From positions 279,653 to 343,652 of the forward strand of contig NZ_JAUKWH010000001.1 of NCBI RefSeq assembly GCF_030504625.1: 64,000 nucleotides of DNA. Direction: 5' to 3'. The position numbers and the translations under genes are program-made. This DNA is from Neisseria sp. MVDL19-042950 (GTDB lineage Bacteria > Pseudomonadota > Gammaproteobacteria > Burkholderiales > Neisseriaceae). The notes beneath the pieces are model-generated. The model worked only from the letters and a program-made list of their open reading frames with translations, searched no databases and was not told the origin of the DNA. Numbering within the stretch: the first letter of the stretch is position 1; the number at the start of each line of letters is the position of its first letter. Of the stretch, positions 19,191 to 26,951 are shown in pieces.

Positions 19191-20003
19191 CTATTCTTTA
19201 TCCAGATTCAAACGGGCGGCGATATGGCATTTGAACCCGTTGGCGCGGCAGTAATCCCGAATCTGTTGTTTCAGACGGCCTTCGGCTCCGTATTCCAACA
19301 GATAAACCTGCATGCCCGCCGCTTTCATTTCTTGCAGGTATTGCGTGAAATAGCGGCGGTTTGCAGCGGTTTGGGGGGCGAAACGTTTGGTGGCGAAGTT
19401 GATGGAGGTAAATACGGTTTCTTGGTTTACGCCGGTAGCCAGTTGCTGCAATTCTTTTTTCCGTGCCGCTTGTCGGGCGAAAGCGTCTCCGCCGTTGATG
19501 ATTACGGGCAGCCGGTATTGCCGCAAGCCGCCGAGGATGTTTTTAAGGCCCTGATAGATATCCGGCTCGAGATAATGGAAATAAACATCGGCATTGTCGA
19601 TAAAAAAGCCGTCTATGCCTTTTTCGACAAGCTGTTTGGCGAGCGTGTTTACCGTAAAAGCCTGCCATTCTTTATCGGAAACGTTTACCCAATATTCATC
19701 CGGCCAGTTTTCGTATTTGCCGAGTGTGATGGGGCGGAAACGCGGGTAGTAATCCCGAAAGGTTTCCAGCGAGCCGATATTGAGATAGGAAAATACTTTG
19801 TCCGCCTTGGAATGCAGGCATGCGATATCTGCGGCGGAAAATCCGGCGGCATCCACGACCACGGTTTCATATCGGTGCAGTTGCGCGGTATCGGCGGGAT
19901 TCATGCCGATAAATACGCCGTACGTTTCTTTTGATTCGCCAACCGCGCTGCACAACATGATGATGCCCGCAAGCAGCAAGGCGGGGAATGTTACCGTTTT
20001 CAT
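19191..20003 (-). CDS. Secreted GH114-like glycoside hydrolase family protein
   Basis: 270 residues with a signal peptide (MKTVTFPALLLAGIIMLCSAV) and a predicted TIM-barrel. Motifs resemble the GH114/TM1410 family: KVFSYLNIGSLETFRDYY, EYWVNVSD, KGIDGFFIDNADVY and LPVIINGGDAF. Family members include endo-alpha-1,4-polygalactosaminidases; the acids in the GIDGFFIDN and YLNIGSLE segments are the expected site. The substrate here is unknown. The start at 20003 was chosen for the signal peptide; the open frame continues upstream, but through DUS sequence. Single gene between DUS terminators. Confidence 0.72.
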   Translation of the reverse strand: MKTVTFPALLLAGIIMLCSAVGESKETYGVFIGMNPADTAQLHRYETVVVDAAGFSAADIACLHSKADKVFSYLNIGSLETFRDYYPRFRPITLGKYENWPDEYWVNVSDKEWQAFTVNTLAKQLVEKGIDGFFIDNADVYFHYLEPDIYQGLKNILGGLRQYRLPVIINGGDAFARQAARKKELQQLATGVNQETVFTSINFATKRFAPQTAANRRYFTQYLQEMKAAGMQVYLLEYGAEGRLKQQIRDYCRANGFKCHIAARLNLDKE

Positions 20004-20114
20004 AAAGGGGCTTCGGGCGGAAAAACAAGGGCAATATGATTGAGGCGGGGAGCGGGGATAAGTTTCAGACGGCCCGAAGCCTTGCGTGCGGCCGTGATAC
20101 GTTTGAGCGTGCGG

Positions 20115-20148
20115 AAGGCCGTCTGAAAACATATTTTCAGACGGCCTG
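20115..20148. terminator. Paired-DUS terminator between sbp and the GH114-like gene
   Basis: AAGGCCGTCTGAAAACAT plus complement. It lies downstream of the sulfate-binding gene on the minus strand. Confidence 0.85.
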
Positions 20149-20171
20149 ACGGTTCAAAAGGAAAGAATATT

Positions 20172-21248
20172 TTATTTGGCGGCGTTCAATTGGTCGAACA
20201 AACTGCCGTCGGCAAAAAATTTCTTTGCAATGTCATCCCAAGAACCGAAAACCTCGTTGGGGCGGAACGTTTCGACGGCGGGAAAATCGGCTTGGTGTTT
20301 CGCCAACACGGCGGCGTTGCGCGGGCGCAAATAGAGTTTGGCGGCCAGCTCTTGCGCCGGTTCGCTCCACAGGTATTTCAAATATTCGCCGGCGGCGGCA
20401 CGGGTGCCTTTTTTATCGGCCACGGCATCGACGACGGCGACGGGGCTTTCCGAGAGAATGGTGTAGCTCGGATACACGATTTCAAACTGGCCGGGTGCAA
20501 GGTTGCGGCTCACATGGTTGGCTTCGTTTTCAAAAGTAATCAGCACGTCGCCGATATCGCGCTGGGTAAACGTGGTGGTGGCGGCGCGCCCGCCGTTTTC
20601 AAACACGGGCACGTTTTTGAGCAGTTTGGCGGTAAAGGCTTTGGCTTGGGCTTCGTCGCCGTTGTGCGCTTTCAAGCCGTAGCCGAATGCGCCGAGGAAA
20701 GCGTAACGGCCGTTGCCCGAAGTTTTGGGGTTGGCGATTACGATTTGCAGATTGTCTTTAGCTAAGTCCGCCCAATCGCGCACTTGCTTGGGATTGCTTT
20801 TACGGACGAGAAACACGGTGGTGCTGGTAAAGGGAACGGCATTGTCGGGCAGGCGGGTGTGCCAGTCTGATGCGACCAATCCTTTTTTTGCTAAAAGCTC
20901 GATATCGGAAGTTTGGTTCATGGTGGCTACATCCGCTTGCAGGCCGTTGGCGACGGCCAAAGCCTGTTTGCTCGAACCGCCGTGCGATTGCTGCACGTTG
21001 ATCGCCACACAGGGGTTGCGGGCTTGGTATTCTTTGATAAACAGCGGGTTGTATTCTTTATAGAAATCGCGGGCCACATCGTAGGAAACGTTCAGCAGTT
21101 TGATGTTTTTGCCGTCGGAAGAAGCAACGGTGTTTCCGTCGGATGCGGATGCTTCGGCCTGATTTTTGGCAGCATCGGGCGAGCAGGCCGATAAAGCCAG
21201 TAGGGTGCCGAGCGCGGCGGCAAATGGGAGAAAGCGTGTTGCCGACAT
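20172..21248 (-). CDS. Sulfate ABC transporter substrate-binding lipoprotein
   Basis: 358-residue lipoprotein: signal peptide with lipobox LSAC near residue 20, then a short linker and a type II periplasmic binding fold. The family signature is visible in LLNVSYDVARDFYKEYNPLF and SHGGSSKQALAVANGLQADVATMNQ. It delivers sulfate or thiosulfate to a CysTWA transporter whose genes are not in this window. The start at 21248 follows AAGGAAAATACC. Sbp and CysP cannot be separated from sequence alone. Confidence 0.9.
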   Translation of the reverse strand: MSATRFLPFAAALGTLLALSACSPDAAKNQAEASASDGNTVASSDGKNIKLLNVSYDVARDFYKEYNPLFIKEYQARNPCVAINVQQSHGGSSKQALAVANGLQADVATMNQTSDIELLAKKGLVASDWHTRLPDNAVPFTSTTVFLVRKSNPKQVRDWADLAKDNLQIVIANPKTSGNGRYAFLGAFGYGLKAHNGDEAQAKAFTAKLLKNVPVFENGGRAATTTFTQRDIGDVLITFENEANHVSRNLAPGQFEIVYPSYTILSESPVAVVDAVADKKGTRAAAGEYLKYLWSEPAQELAAKLYLRPRNAAVLAKHQADFPAVETFRPNEVFGSWDDIAKKFFADGSLFDQLNAAK

Positions 21249-21354
21249 GGTATTTTCCTTTGCAGTAATTGGTTTGAGTATGGTCGACACTTTATCGAGG
21301 CCGTCTGAAAAAGAGAAAGAATACTTGGTTTTATCATCATTGCCTTTGGTTATA

Positions 21355-21402
21355 AGCCGTCTGAAACCATCTCCGGCGCGGGCAACGGTTTTCAGACGGC
21401 CT
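21355..21402. terminator. Paired-DUS hairpin upstream of comEC
   Basis: AGCCGTCTGAAACC (one base off a DUS) and GGTTTTCAGACGGCCT with about 20 bases between. Confidence 0.6.
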
Positions 21403-21452
21403 GATTTTGATTTATTCTTTCATGTTTATTATTTTTGTAGAAACAATCATCT

Positions 21453-23684
21453 ATGCCTCGTTTCTGGCTGCCGCTCTGGGTGGGCGGCGTTACCGCTTCG
21501 TTTGCTTTGCCCGCCGTGCCGTCTTGGACGGCGCTGGCGGCGGTATGGCTGTGCCTGTTTGCAGCGGCGTGGCGGTTTCGGACGGCGGCGTGGCTGCTGA
21601 TATGTTTTTCCGGCGCGTTATACGGCATTGGGCGCACGCAAGCCGCTTTGGAAAAACAATGGCCTGCGGTTCAGACGGCCTATGTGCCGCTTACGGTAAA
21701 AGTGGCGGATTTGCCGCAGCGCGACGATAAACGGGTGCGTTTTACGGCCGTTGCGCGCGATGATGCGGGGCGGGAATACCGTTTGTTGCTGTCCGATTAC
21801 CGTTTGCGCGATTGGCCGGTCGGCAGCGAATGGCGGGTACAGGCGCGGGTAAGGCCGCCGGTGGGCGAGGCGAATCTGCGCGGTTTCAACCGTGAAGCAT
21901 GGGCGTTGGCCAACGGCATCGGCGGCGTGGGCAATATCGGCAAAGAGCGGCAGGCTGCGGCGCAAAACCGTGCCGGCGGTTTATCGGCCTTGCGCGAAAC
22001 GGTCAGCCTGCGTTGGCAGCAAACCGATACCCGCGGGCAGGATTTTTCAGACGGCCTCGGTTTGATGCGGGCGTTGAGCATCGGCGAGCAATCGGCTTTG
22101 AGCGCGCAGGCGTGGCAGGCGTTCCGGCCTTTGGGTTTGAACCATCTGGTAAGTATTTCCGGCCTGCATGTGAGCATGGTGGCGGTGCTGGCGGGGTGGC
22201 TGACGAAGCAGTTGCTGCGCCTGCTGCCGCGCGTACCGAAACGGCCGCGGGCGTGGATGCTGGCGGCGGGTTTGGCGGCGGCATTGTTTTATGCGGGTTT
22301 GGCGGGCTTTTCGGTGCCGACGCAGCGCAGCGTGTTGATGCTGCTGGCGTTGGCATGGGCTTGGTGGCGCGGCAGCGGTGCGTCGGTGTGGACGGGTTGG
22401 TGGCAGGCGCTGGCGGTGGTGCTGCTGTTTGACCCGTTGGCGGTATTGAGCGCGGGGTTTTGGCTGTCGTTCGGTTTGGTCGGCGCGTTGTTGTGGGTGT
22501 CGGCAGGCCGTCTGAACGAACGCGGCTGGCTGTTGGCGGTGCGCGGGCAATGGGCGGTGTCGCTGTTGTCGGTGGTGGCGTTGGGCAGTATGTTCGCTTC
22601 GCTGCCTTTGATTAGTCCGTTGGTGAATGCGTTGGCGATTCCGTGGTTTTCGTGGGTGTTGGTGCCGCTGGCTCTGTTGGCTTCGTTGTTGCCGTTTGGT
22701 TGGCTGCAATGGCTGGCGGCTGCGGCGGGCGAATACACGATGCGGCTGCTGGTGCTCACGGCGCAAGTCGCGCCCGAATATGCGGTTGCCGCCGCTCCGC
22801 CTTATTTGCTGCCGTTGGCAGTGGCGGCGGTGTTGATGGCGCTGCTGCCGCGCGGCACGGGCTGGAAACCGCTGGCATGGCTGGTGTTGGCGGGCTTTGT
22901 GCTGTACCGCCCGCCGCCGCTTGCGGAAGGCCGTCTGAAAGTAACGGTGTGGGACGCGGGGCAGGGTTTGTCGGTGTTGATGCAGACGAAAGAGCATAAT
23001 CTGTTGTTCGATACCGGCACGGAGCATATCGCCAACGCGCAGATTCTGCCCGGCCTGAATGCCGCGGGTGTGCGCGGTTTGGACGTGCTGGTGCTGTCGC
23101 ACCACGATACCGACCACGACGGCGGTTTTGCCGAAATCCGTCAAGCCAAACAGCTGCGCGAAATTTGGGCTGGGCAGCCTGAGTTTTATCAGGGCGCGCG
23201 GTTTTGCGGGGAGCGGCAATGGCAATGGAACGGCGTGGTGTTTGAGTTTTTGAGGCCGTCTGAAAACTTGAAAACGGCCGACGACAACGAGCAAAGCTGT
23301 GTTCTGCGCGTGCTGGCGGGCGGTCAGTCGCTGCTGGTAACGGGCGATTTGGGCAAACGCGGCGAGCTGGCGTTGGTGGAAAAATACGGCGAAGGCTTGT
23401 ACAGCCAAGTGCTGGTGCTGGGGCATCACGGTAGCGACACTTCGTCGGCAGGCGGCTTTCTGAACGCCGTTTCGCCGCAATACGCCGTGGCTTCGAGCGG
23501 CTATGCCAATGCTTACAAACACCCCGCCGCTGCGGTGCAAAACCGCGTGAAAGCGCACGGCATCGCGCTGTTGCGTACCGATTTGTCGGGCGGCTTGGTG
23601 TTTGAATTAGGCGCGGGGGAAGAGGTGCAGGTAGGCCGTCTGAAAACGGATAAACCTTATTGGCAGAGGAAGCCGTTTGAATGA
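21453..23684 (+). CDS. comA: DNA internalization competence protein ComEC (ComA)
   Basis: 743-residue inner-membrane channel that brings single-stranded transforming DNA into the cytoplasm. It has an N-terminal soluble domain, the Competence membrane domain with NHLVSISGLHVSMVA, several helices, and a C-terminal metallo-beta-lactamase domain with LSHHDTDHDGGF at about residue 549 and LGHHGSDTSS. Three in-frame DUS copies are present. The organism's DUS dialect suggests it is naturally competent, which fits. Confidence 0.95.
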   Translation: MPRFWLPLWVGGVTASFALPAVPSWTALAAVWLCLFAAAWRFRTAAWLLICFSGALYGIGRTQAALEKQWPAVQTAYVPLTVKVADLPQRDDKRVRFTAVARDDAGREYRLLLSDYRLRDWPVGSEWRVQARVRPPVGEANLRGFNREAWALANGIGGVGNIGKERQAAAQNRAGGLSALRETVSLRWQQTDTRGQDFSDGLGLMRALSIGEQSALSAQAWQAFRPLGLNHLVSISGLHVSMVAVLAGWLTKQLLRLLPRVPKRPRAWMLAAGLAAALFYAGLAGFSVPTQRSVLMLLALAWAWWRGSGASVWTGWWQALAVVLLFDPLAVLSAGFWLSFGLVGALLWVSAGRLNERGWLLAVRGQWAVSLLSVVALGSMFASLPLISPLVNALAIPWFSWVLVPLALLASLLPFGWLQWLAAAAGEYTMRLLVLTAQVAPEYAVAAAPPYLLPLAVAAVLMALLPRGTGWKPLAWLVLAGFVLYRPPPLAEGRLKVTVWDAGQGLSVLMQTKEHNLLFDTGTEHIANAQILPGLNAAGVRGLDVLVLSHHDTDHDGGFAEIRQAKQLREIWAGQPEFYQGARFCGERQWQWNGVVFEFLRPSENLKTADDNEQSCVLRVLAGGQSLLVTGDLGKRGELALVEKYGEGLYSQVLVLGHHGSDTSSAGGFLNAVSPQYAVASSGYANAYKHPAAAVQNRVKAHGIALLRTDLSGGLVFELGAGEEVQVGRLKTDKPYWQRKPFE

Positions 23685-23790
23685 TGGCGGGTATTGAATC
23701 TTGCTTTGTAGAGTAGGGAATCGCTCTGATAAAACGCTAACGGTGCTCAATATAGTTAATCAACTTACTTCATCACGGTTCGTCAAAGTG

Positions 23791-23821
23791 CGTCATACTC
23801 GGGTCAAGCCCGAGTATGACG
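23791..23821. repeat. dRS3-like hairpin repeat
   Basis: CGTCATACTCGGG, five bases, CCCGAGTATGACG: perfect 13-base arms. Neisserial dRS3 repeats have the similar shape CGTCATTCCC...GGGAAT. It lies in the 254-base gap after comEC, which otherwise holds only a DUS terminator. Confidence 0.65.
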
Positions 23822-23897
23822 TGTTATTTTTAGGGCGGATATGCAATCTGCCCTTACAAACGGTTTTGAAACCCAAGGTTTGCCGCATTCGCAAAAA

Positions 23898-23927
23898 GGC
23901 CGTCTGAATCCATTTTTTCAGACGGCC
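23898..23927. terminator. Paired-DUS terminator between comEC and the ankyrin gene
   Basis: GGCCGTCTGAA, eight bases, TTCAGACGGCC between convergent genes. Confidence 0.85.
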
Positions 23928-23938
23928 CGGCAAAGATG

Positions 23939-24673
23939 TTATTCGCAGCTCGATTTGCCGGTGCGGTGGTTGATGGCACCTTTGGAAATCAGCAAAGCCT
24001 GCATTTCCTTATGCCCGCGGGTGCAGGCGTAAGAAAGGGCGCTTTGGTTGTACGAGCCGGCGGATTTGTTGGTTTGTGTGGTAACCAAGTTCGGATTTGC
24101 GCCGAGTGAAAGCAGGTATTTCACCGTTTCGATGCGGTTGTTGCTGGCGGCCACCATCAGCAGCGTTTCGCCGTCGCTTTCTACGGTTTGGTCGTTCAGA
24201 TCGGTTTTGTCTTTCAGTTTGGCATACACCTTGCGCACGATTTTGGTGTTTTTGCCCAACACGGCGGATTTGAGCACGTTGTACACGTCGCCGCGGTCGG
24301 TGGCGTTCAAATCGGCACCTTGGGCAATCAGGTAATCCACCATGTCTTCATAGCCGATAAACGCCGCCCAACCGAGCGCGGTTTGACCCAAGCTGGCTTC
24401 GTCTTTGGCTTCGAGGTTTTGACCTTTGGCCACCATTTTTTTCACTTTGGCCAAGTTGCCTTGCTTCACGGCATCAAACCATTCGGCATCGGGGCCTTCG
24501 GAAGGTTTGTCGTAGAAAATGCGCCATGAGAGTTTTTTCGGATTGGCGATATCCTGCATTTCGGCCATGCTGTAACGGAATTTGCCTTTGGCAGCGGGCG
24601 CGGCCGAAGCGGCTACGGGCAAAACGAAGGCGGCCGCGAGCAGGGCGGCGGGGATAAATTTTTGAATGGACAT
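23939..24673 (-). CDS. Periplasmic ankyrin-repeat protein
   Basis: 244 residues with a signal peptide (start chosen at MSIQKFIPAALLAAAFVLPVAASAAPA). About five ankyrin-type units follow (for example EASLGQTALGWAAFIGYEDMVDYLIAQGADLN, GETLLMVAASNNRIETVKYLLSLGANPN). It is probably exported and works by protein contact; the partner is unknown. Ribosome-binding site AAAGGAAACTTT. Single gene between DUS-type terminators. Confidence 0.85.
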   Translation of the reverse strand: MSIQKFIPAALLAAAFVLPVAASAAPAAKGKFRYSMAEMQDIANPKKLSWRIFYDKPSEGPDAEWFDAVKQGNLAKVKKMVAKGQNLEAKDEASLGQTALGWAAFIGYEDMVDYLIAQGADLNATDRGDVYNVLKSAVLGKNTKIVRKVYAKLKDKTDLNDQTVESDGETLLMVAASNNRIETVKYLLSLGANPNLVTTQTNKSAGSYNQSALSYACTRGHKEMQALLISKGAINHRTGKSSCE

Positions 24674-24727
24674 AAAGTTTCCTTTGAAAAAATCGGATTG
24701 GGAAAAAATCATGTAATACGATACATA

Positions 24728-24766
24728 AAGACCGTCCGAAACTTTACCTTTTGTTTCAGACGGCCT
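24728..24766. terminator. Degraded paired-DUS terminator after fbp
   Basis: Left arm GACCGTCCGAAAC has two changes from a DUS; right arm TTTCAGACGGCCT is intact. The stem is partly weakened. Confidence 0.55.
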
Positions 24767-24789
24767 CAAGATATTTAAATAAACCTTAA

Positions 24790-25761
24790 TCAACGGTGCA
24801 ATTTATTTACATATTCTACTTCTTCGCGGCTGCCGAGCACCACCGATACGCGCTGGTGCAGACCTTCGGGTCGGATATCGAGCATGTTTTGAATGGTGTT
24901 GCTGCTCGCGCCGCCCGCCTGTTCCAAAATCAGGCTCAAGGGGTTGGCTTCGTACATCAGGCGCAGTTTGCCGGGTTTGGCCGGATCGCGTTTGTCTTGC
25001 GGATACATGAATACGCCGCCGCGCATCAGGATGCGGTGGATTTCGGCCACCATCGAGGCCACCCAGCGCATATTGTAGTTTTTGCCGCGCACACCGGTGT
25101 CACCTGCAAGCAGTTCGGAAATATATCGCTGCATGGGCGGGAACCAATGGCGTTGGTTCGACATATTGATGGCGAATTCTTTGGTTTGCACCGGCACTTT
25201 CGGATGGGCTTGCGTTTGAACGAATTGGCCGCTTGAATCAAGTGTGAACACAAACACGCCGTGTTTCACAGTAAACACCAACTGGGTTTGCGGGCCGTAG
25301 AGCACATAACCGCTGCCCACCTGTTCGCTGCCTTTTTGCAGAAACGATTCGGTAGTCAGCACGCCTTCAGGTTTGGCCAAAATCGAGAAAATGGTGCCGA
25401 CGGAAATGTTTACGTCGATATTGGACGAACCGTCGAGCGGATCGAACAGCACCAGATAGCGGCCGTTTTCGTTGCAAGCCACAAAAGTATCTTCTTCTTC
25501 GCTGGCCAAACCTGCTACGGCAGGGTTGGCTTTCAGGGTGTCAATCAGAATATCGTTGGCGATAACATCCAGTTTTTTTTGGTCTTCTCCCTGCACATTC
25601 CCCGTACCCGCTTCGCCCAAAATACCGGCCAGCGCCCCTTGGCGCACTTGGCTGTTGATTTTCGCGCAGGCGGCGACAACCGATTGGAGCACGCCGCCCA
25701 AGTTTTCGGGAAGGGCGTTTTGTTGCAGGTGTTGCGGTAAGAATTCAGAAAAAGTAGTCAT
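24790..25761 (-). CDS. fbp: Fructose-1,6-bisphosphatase class 1
   Basis: 323 residues; removes the 1-phosphate from fructose-1,6-bisphosphate in gluconeogenesis. The metal-binding motif FDPLDGSSNIDVN and the acidic ASEEEDTFV are visible, and the C-terminal RYVASMVAEIHR-type segment is present (MRWVASMVAEIHRIL). Length matches class 1 enzymes. It is separated from the lipoprotein gene upstream by a DUS hairpin, so it is probably transcribed alone. Confidence 0.95.
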   Translation of the reverse strand: MTTFSEFLPQHLQQNALPENLGGVLQSVVAACAKINSQVRQGALAGILGEAGTGNVQGEDQKKLDVIANDILIDTLKANPAVAGLASEEEDTFVACNENGRYLVLFDPLDGSSNIDVNISVGTIFSILAKPEGVLTTESFLQKGSEQVGSGYVLYGPQTQLVFTVKHGVFVFTLDSSGQFVQTQAHPKVPVQTKEFAINMSNQRHWFPPMQRYISELLAGDTGVRGKNYNMRWVASMVAEIHRILMRGGVFMYPQDKRDPAKPGKLRLMYEANPLSLILEQAGGASSNTIQNMLDIRPEGLHQRVSVVLGSREEVEYVNKLHR

Positions 25762-25784
25762 GATGTTCTCGCTTCAAGTGATGG

Positions 25785-25815
25785 AGGCCGTCTTAAAAAA
25801 TATTTCAGACGGCCT
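25785..25815. terminator. Paired-DUS terminator after the small lipoprotein gene
   Basis: AGGCCGTCTTAAA (one base change) and TTTCAGACGGCCT around a short centre. Confidence 0.7.
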
Positions 25816-25828
25816 GTCGGATTTTATT

Positions 25829-26188
25829 TCAAGAAGGGCGTTTCAAGAGTGTTTTACAAGGCTCGACCGCACGCTCGACACGCTGCTCGATTTCTTTTTG
25901 GTCTCGGCCGCCGGCCATCATTCGGGTCATGTCTGCGGGAGTAACCGTTTCCACGGCTTTGCTTGCGCCGCACGCGCAGAACTCTTGGGCGGTTTGCTCC
26001 GAAACGGCAGCTTCTTTGGGAATGCTGCTGATGCATTGCTTGGTGAACGAAGCCATAAATTCTGTGCGAAATGCGGAATCGGTTCGGTTTTTCGAGGGTG
26101 GTTCGGTTTGCTGTTGCTGTCCGCCGCAGGCCGAGAGCAGGGCGGCGATGAGCAGTAGGGCGGATAAATTGCGGTGTTTTTTATGCAT
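25829..26188 (-). CDS. Small lipoprotein of unknown function
   Basis: 119 residues. Signal peptide with lipobox LLSACGG near residue 20, then a Q/S-rich linker and a helical domain with paired cysteines (QCISSIP, EFCACGASKAVE, EPCKTLLK). The start at 26188 gives MHKKHRNLSALLLIAALLSAC; the longer open frame upstream is basic and unlikely. I do not recognise the family. The two-Cys helical layout could bind a metal or form disulfides. Confidence 0.65.
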   Translation of the reverse strand: MHKKHRNLSALLLIAALLSACGGQQQQTEPPSKNRTDSAFRTEFMASFTKQCISSIPKEAAVSEQTAQEFCACGASKAVETVTPADMTRMMAGGRDQKEIEQRVERAVEPCKTLLKRPS

Positions 26189-26284
26189 GGTTTCGGTTCC
26201 GTTTCGGGCGGATGCCTGCGGTTGGGAAGGGCAGGCAAACGGTTGCGGGGATTGTAAAGCAAATCGGTGCCGGTTTCTATATCG

Positions 26285-26335
26285 AAAGGCCGTCTGAAAA
26301 CCGCGCCGATGCTTGCTTTGTTCAGACGGCCTTTT
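26285..26335. terminator. Paired-DUS hairpin in the lipoprotein upstream region
   Basis: AAAGGCCGTCTGAAAA and TTCAGACGGCCTTTT flank about 25 bases. It lies upstream of the lipoprotein gene and downstream of nothing transcribed toward it on the plus strand; possibly an uptake tag rather than a terminator. Confidence 0.5.
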
Positions 26336-26878
26336 ATTTAAAGCAGTTCGATTCAAGCAACAAAATAAAAAAGTATGTGTTGCAGCAACGTGAAAGAGAA
26401 ATATGCCGGATATGCAAGATTTCGGCCGCATTGGCGGAAATGTCGGCTCCGCTGCTGGAAAAGAAAAAATGTAGCGGGAGAAGGCCGTCTGAAGTTTGGT
26501 TTGCAGGGCGGAACGGTAATAAAATTGCCCTCATGACGAAGTGTGGACAAGGTAACAATGTTTACGTTATGATAAAAAATTTACAATAATTAACGCTCGT
26601 TGCGATGATTGTTACCCAAGCTGGCTTCAAACTTTCGATTTGAAGTTTGATGATGATGTTTTCTCAGCAAAAATGCTTTTTTCGCCATGGAAAAATGCGT
26701 TATGTGCAGGAGAAATCCGCCGCAATGTTGCAGGTGGCATCGAGTGCCTGAAAAAAGGCTGAATTTTCTTTAATCAAGCCGTTTCGGACAAGCGTATGCT
26801 TTATGTGCTTGCCCGTTAAAACGGCAGGGAAGAACTTCTTTTTCCCAACTTTGTCAAGTCTGGAAGCTCAATCGAAAA

Positions 26879-26894
26879 TACAGTATATTGTGCC
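26879..26894. promoter_or_regulatory. NrdR box 1
   Basis: TACAGTATATTGTGCC closely fits the NrdR box of ribonucleotide reductase promoters (ACAC-TATATATTG-TGT type). It lies 32 bases before box 2, three helical turns, the usual spacing. Confidence 0.75.
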
Positions 26895-26910
26895 CAAATT
26901 ATCACGGTAC

Positions 26911-26926
26911 TACTGTATCTTGTGTT
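26911..26926. promoter_or_regulatory. NrdR box 2
   Basis: TACTGTATCTTGTGTT, the second member of the NrdR pair, 25 bases before the nrdA start. A repressor bound here would likely cover the promoter. Confidence 0.72.
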
Positions 26927-26951
26927 TTAAGAAATTCTTAAGGTGAAGTAG

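Larger units (their letters stand above)
26336..26951. other. Gene-free region upstream of nrdA
   Basis: About 600 bases with no convincing gene (an open frame at 26212-26589 crosses a DUS pair and lacks a ribosome-binding site). It contains a hairpin CAAACTT...AAGTTTG near 26626 and, at its right end, two NrdR boxes. The nrdA ribosome-binding site is AAGGTGAAG. Confidence 0.6.

Noticed and set aside
22047..23558. A 503-codon open frame opposite comEC
   Set aside because: Antisense to comEC and dominated by Gln, Arg and His; no recognisable protein.
26212..26589. A 125-codon frame upstream of nrdA
   Set aside because: Runs through a DUS pair and a promoter-like zone, with no ribosome-binding site or family.
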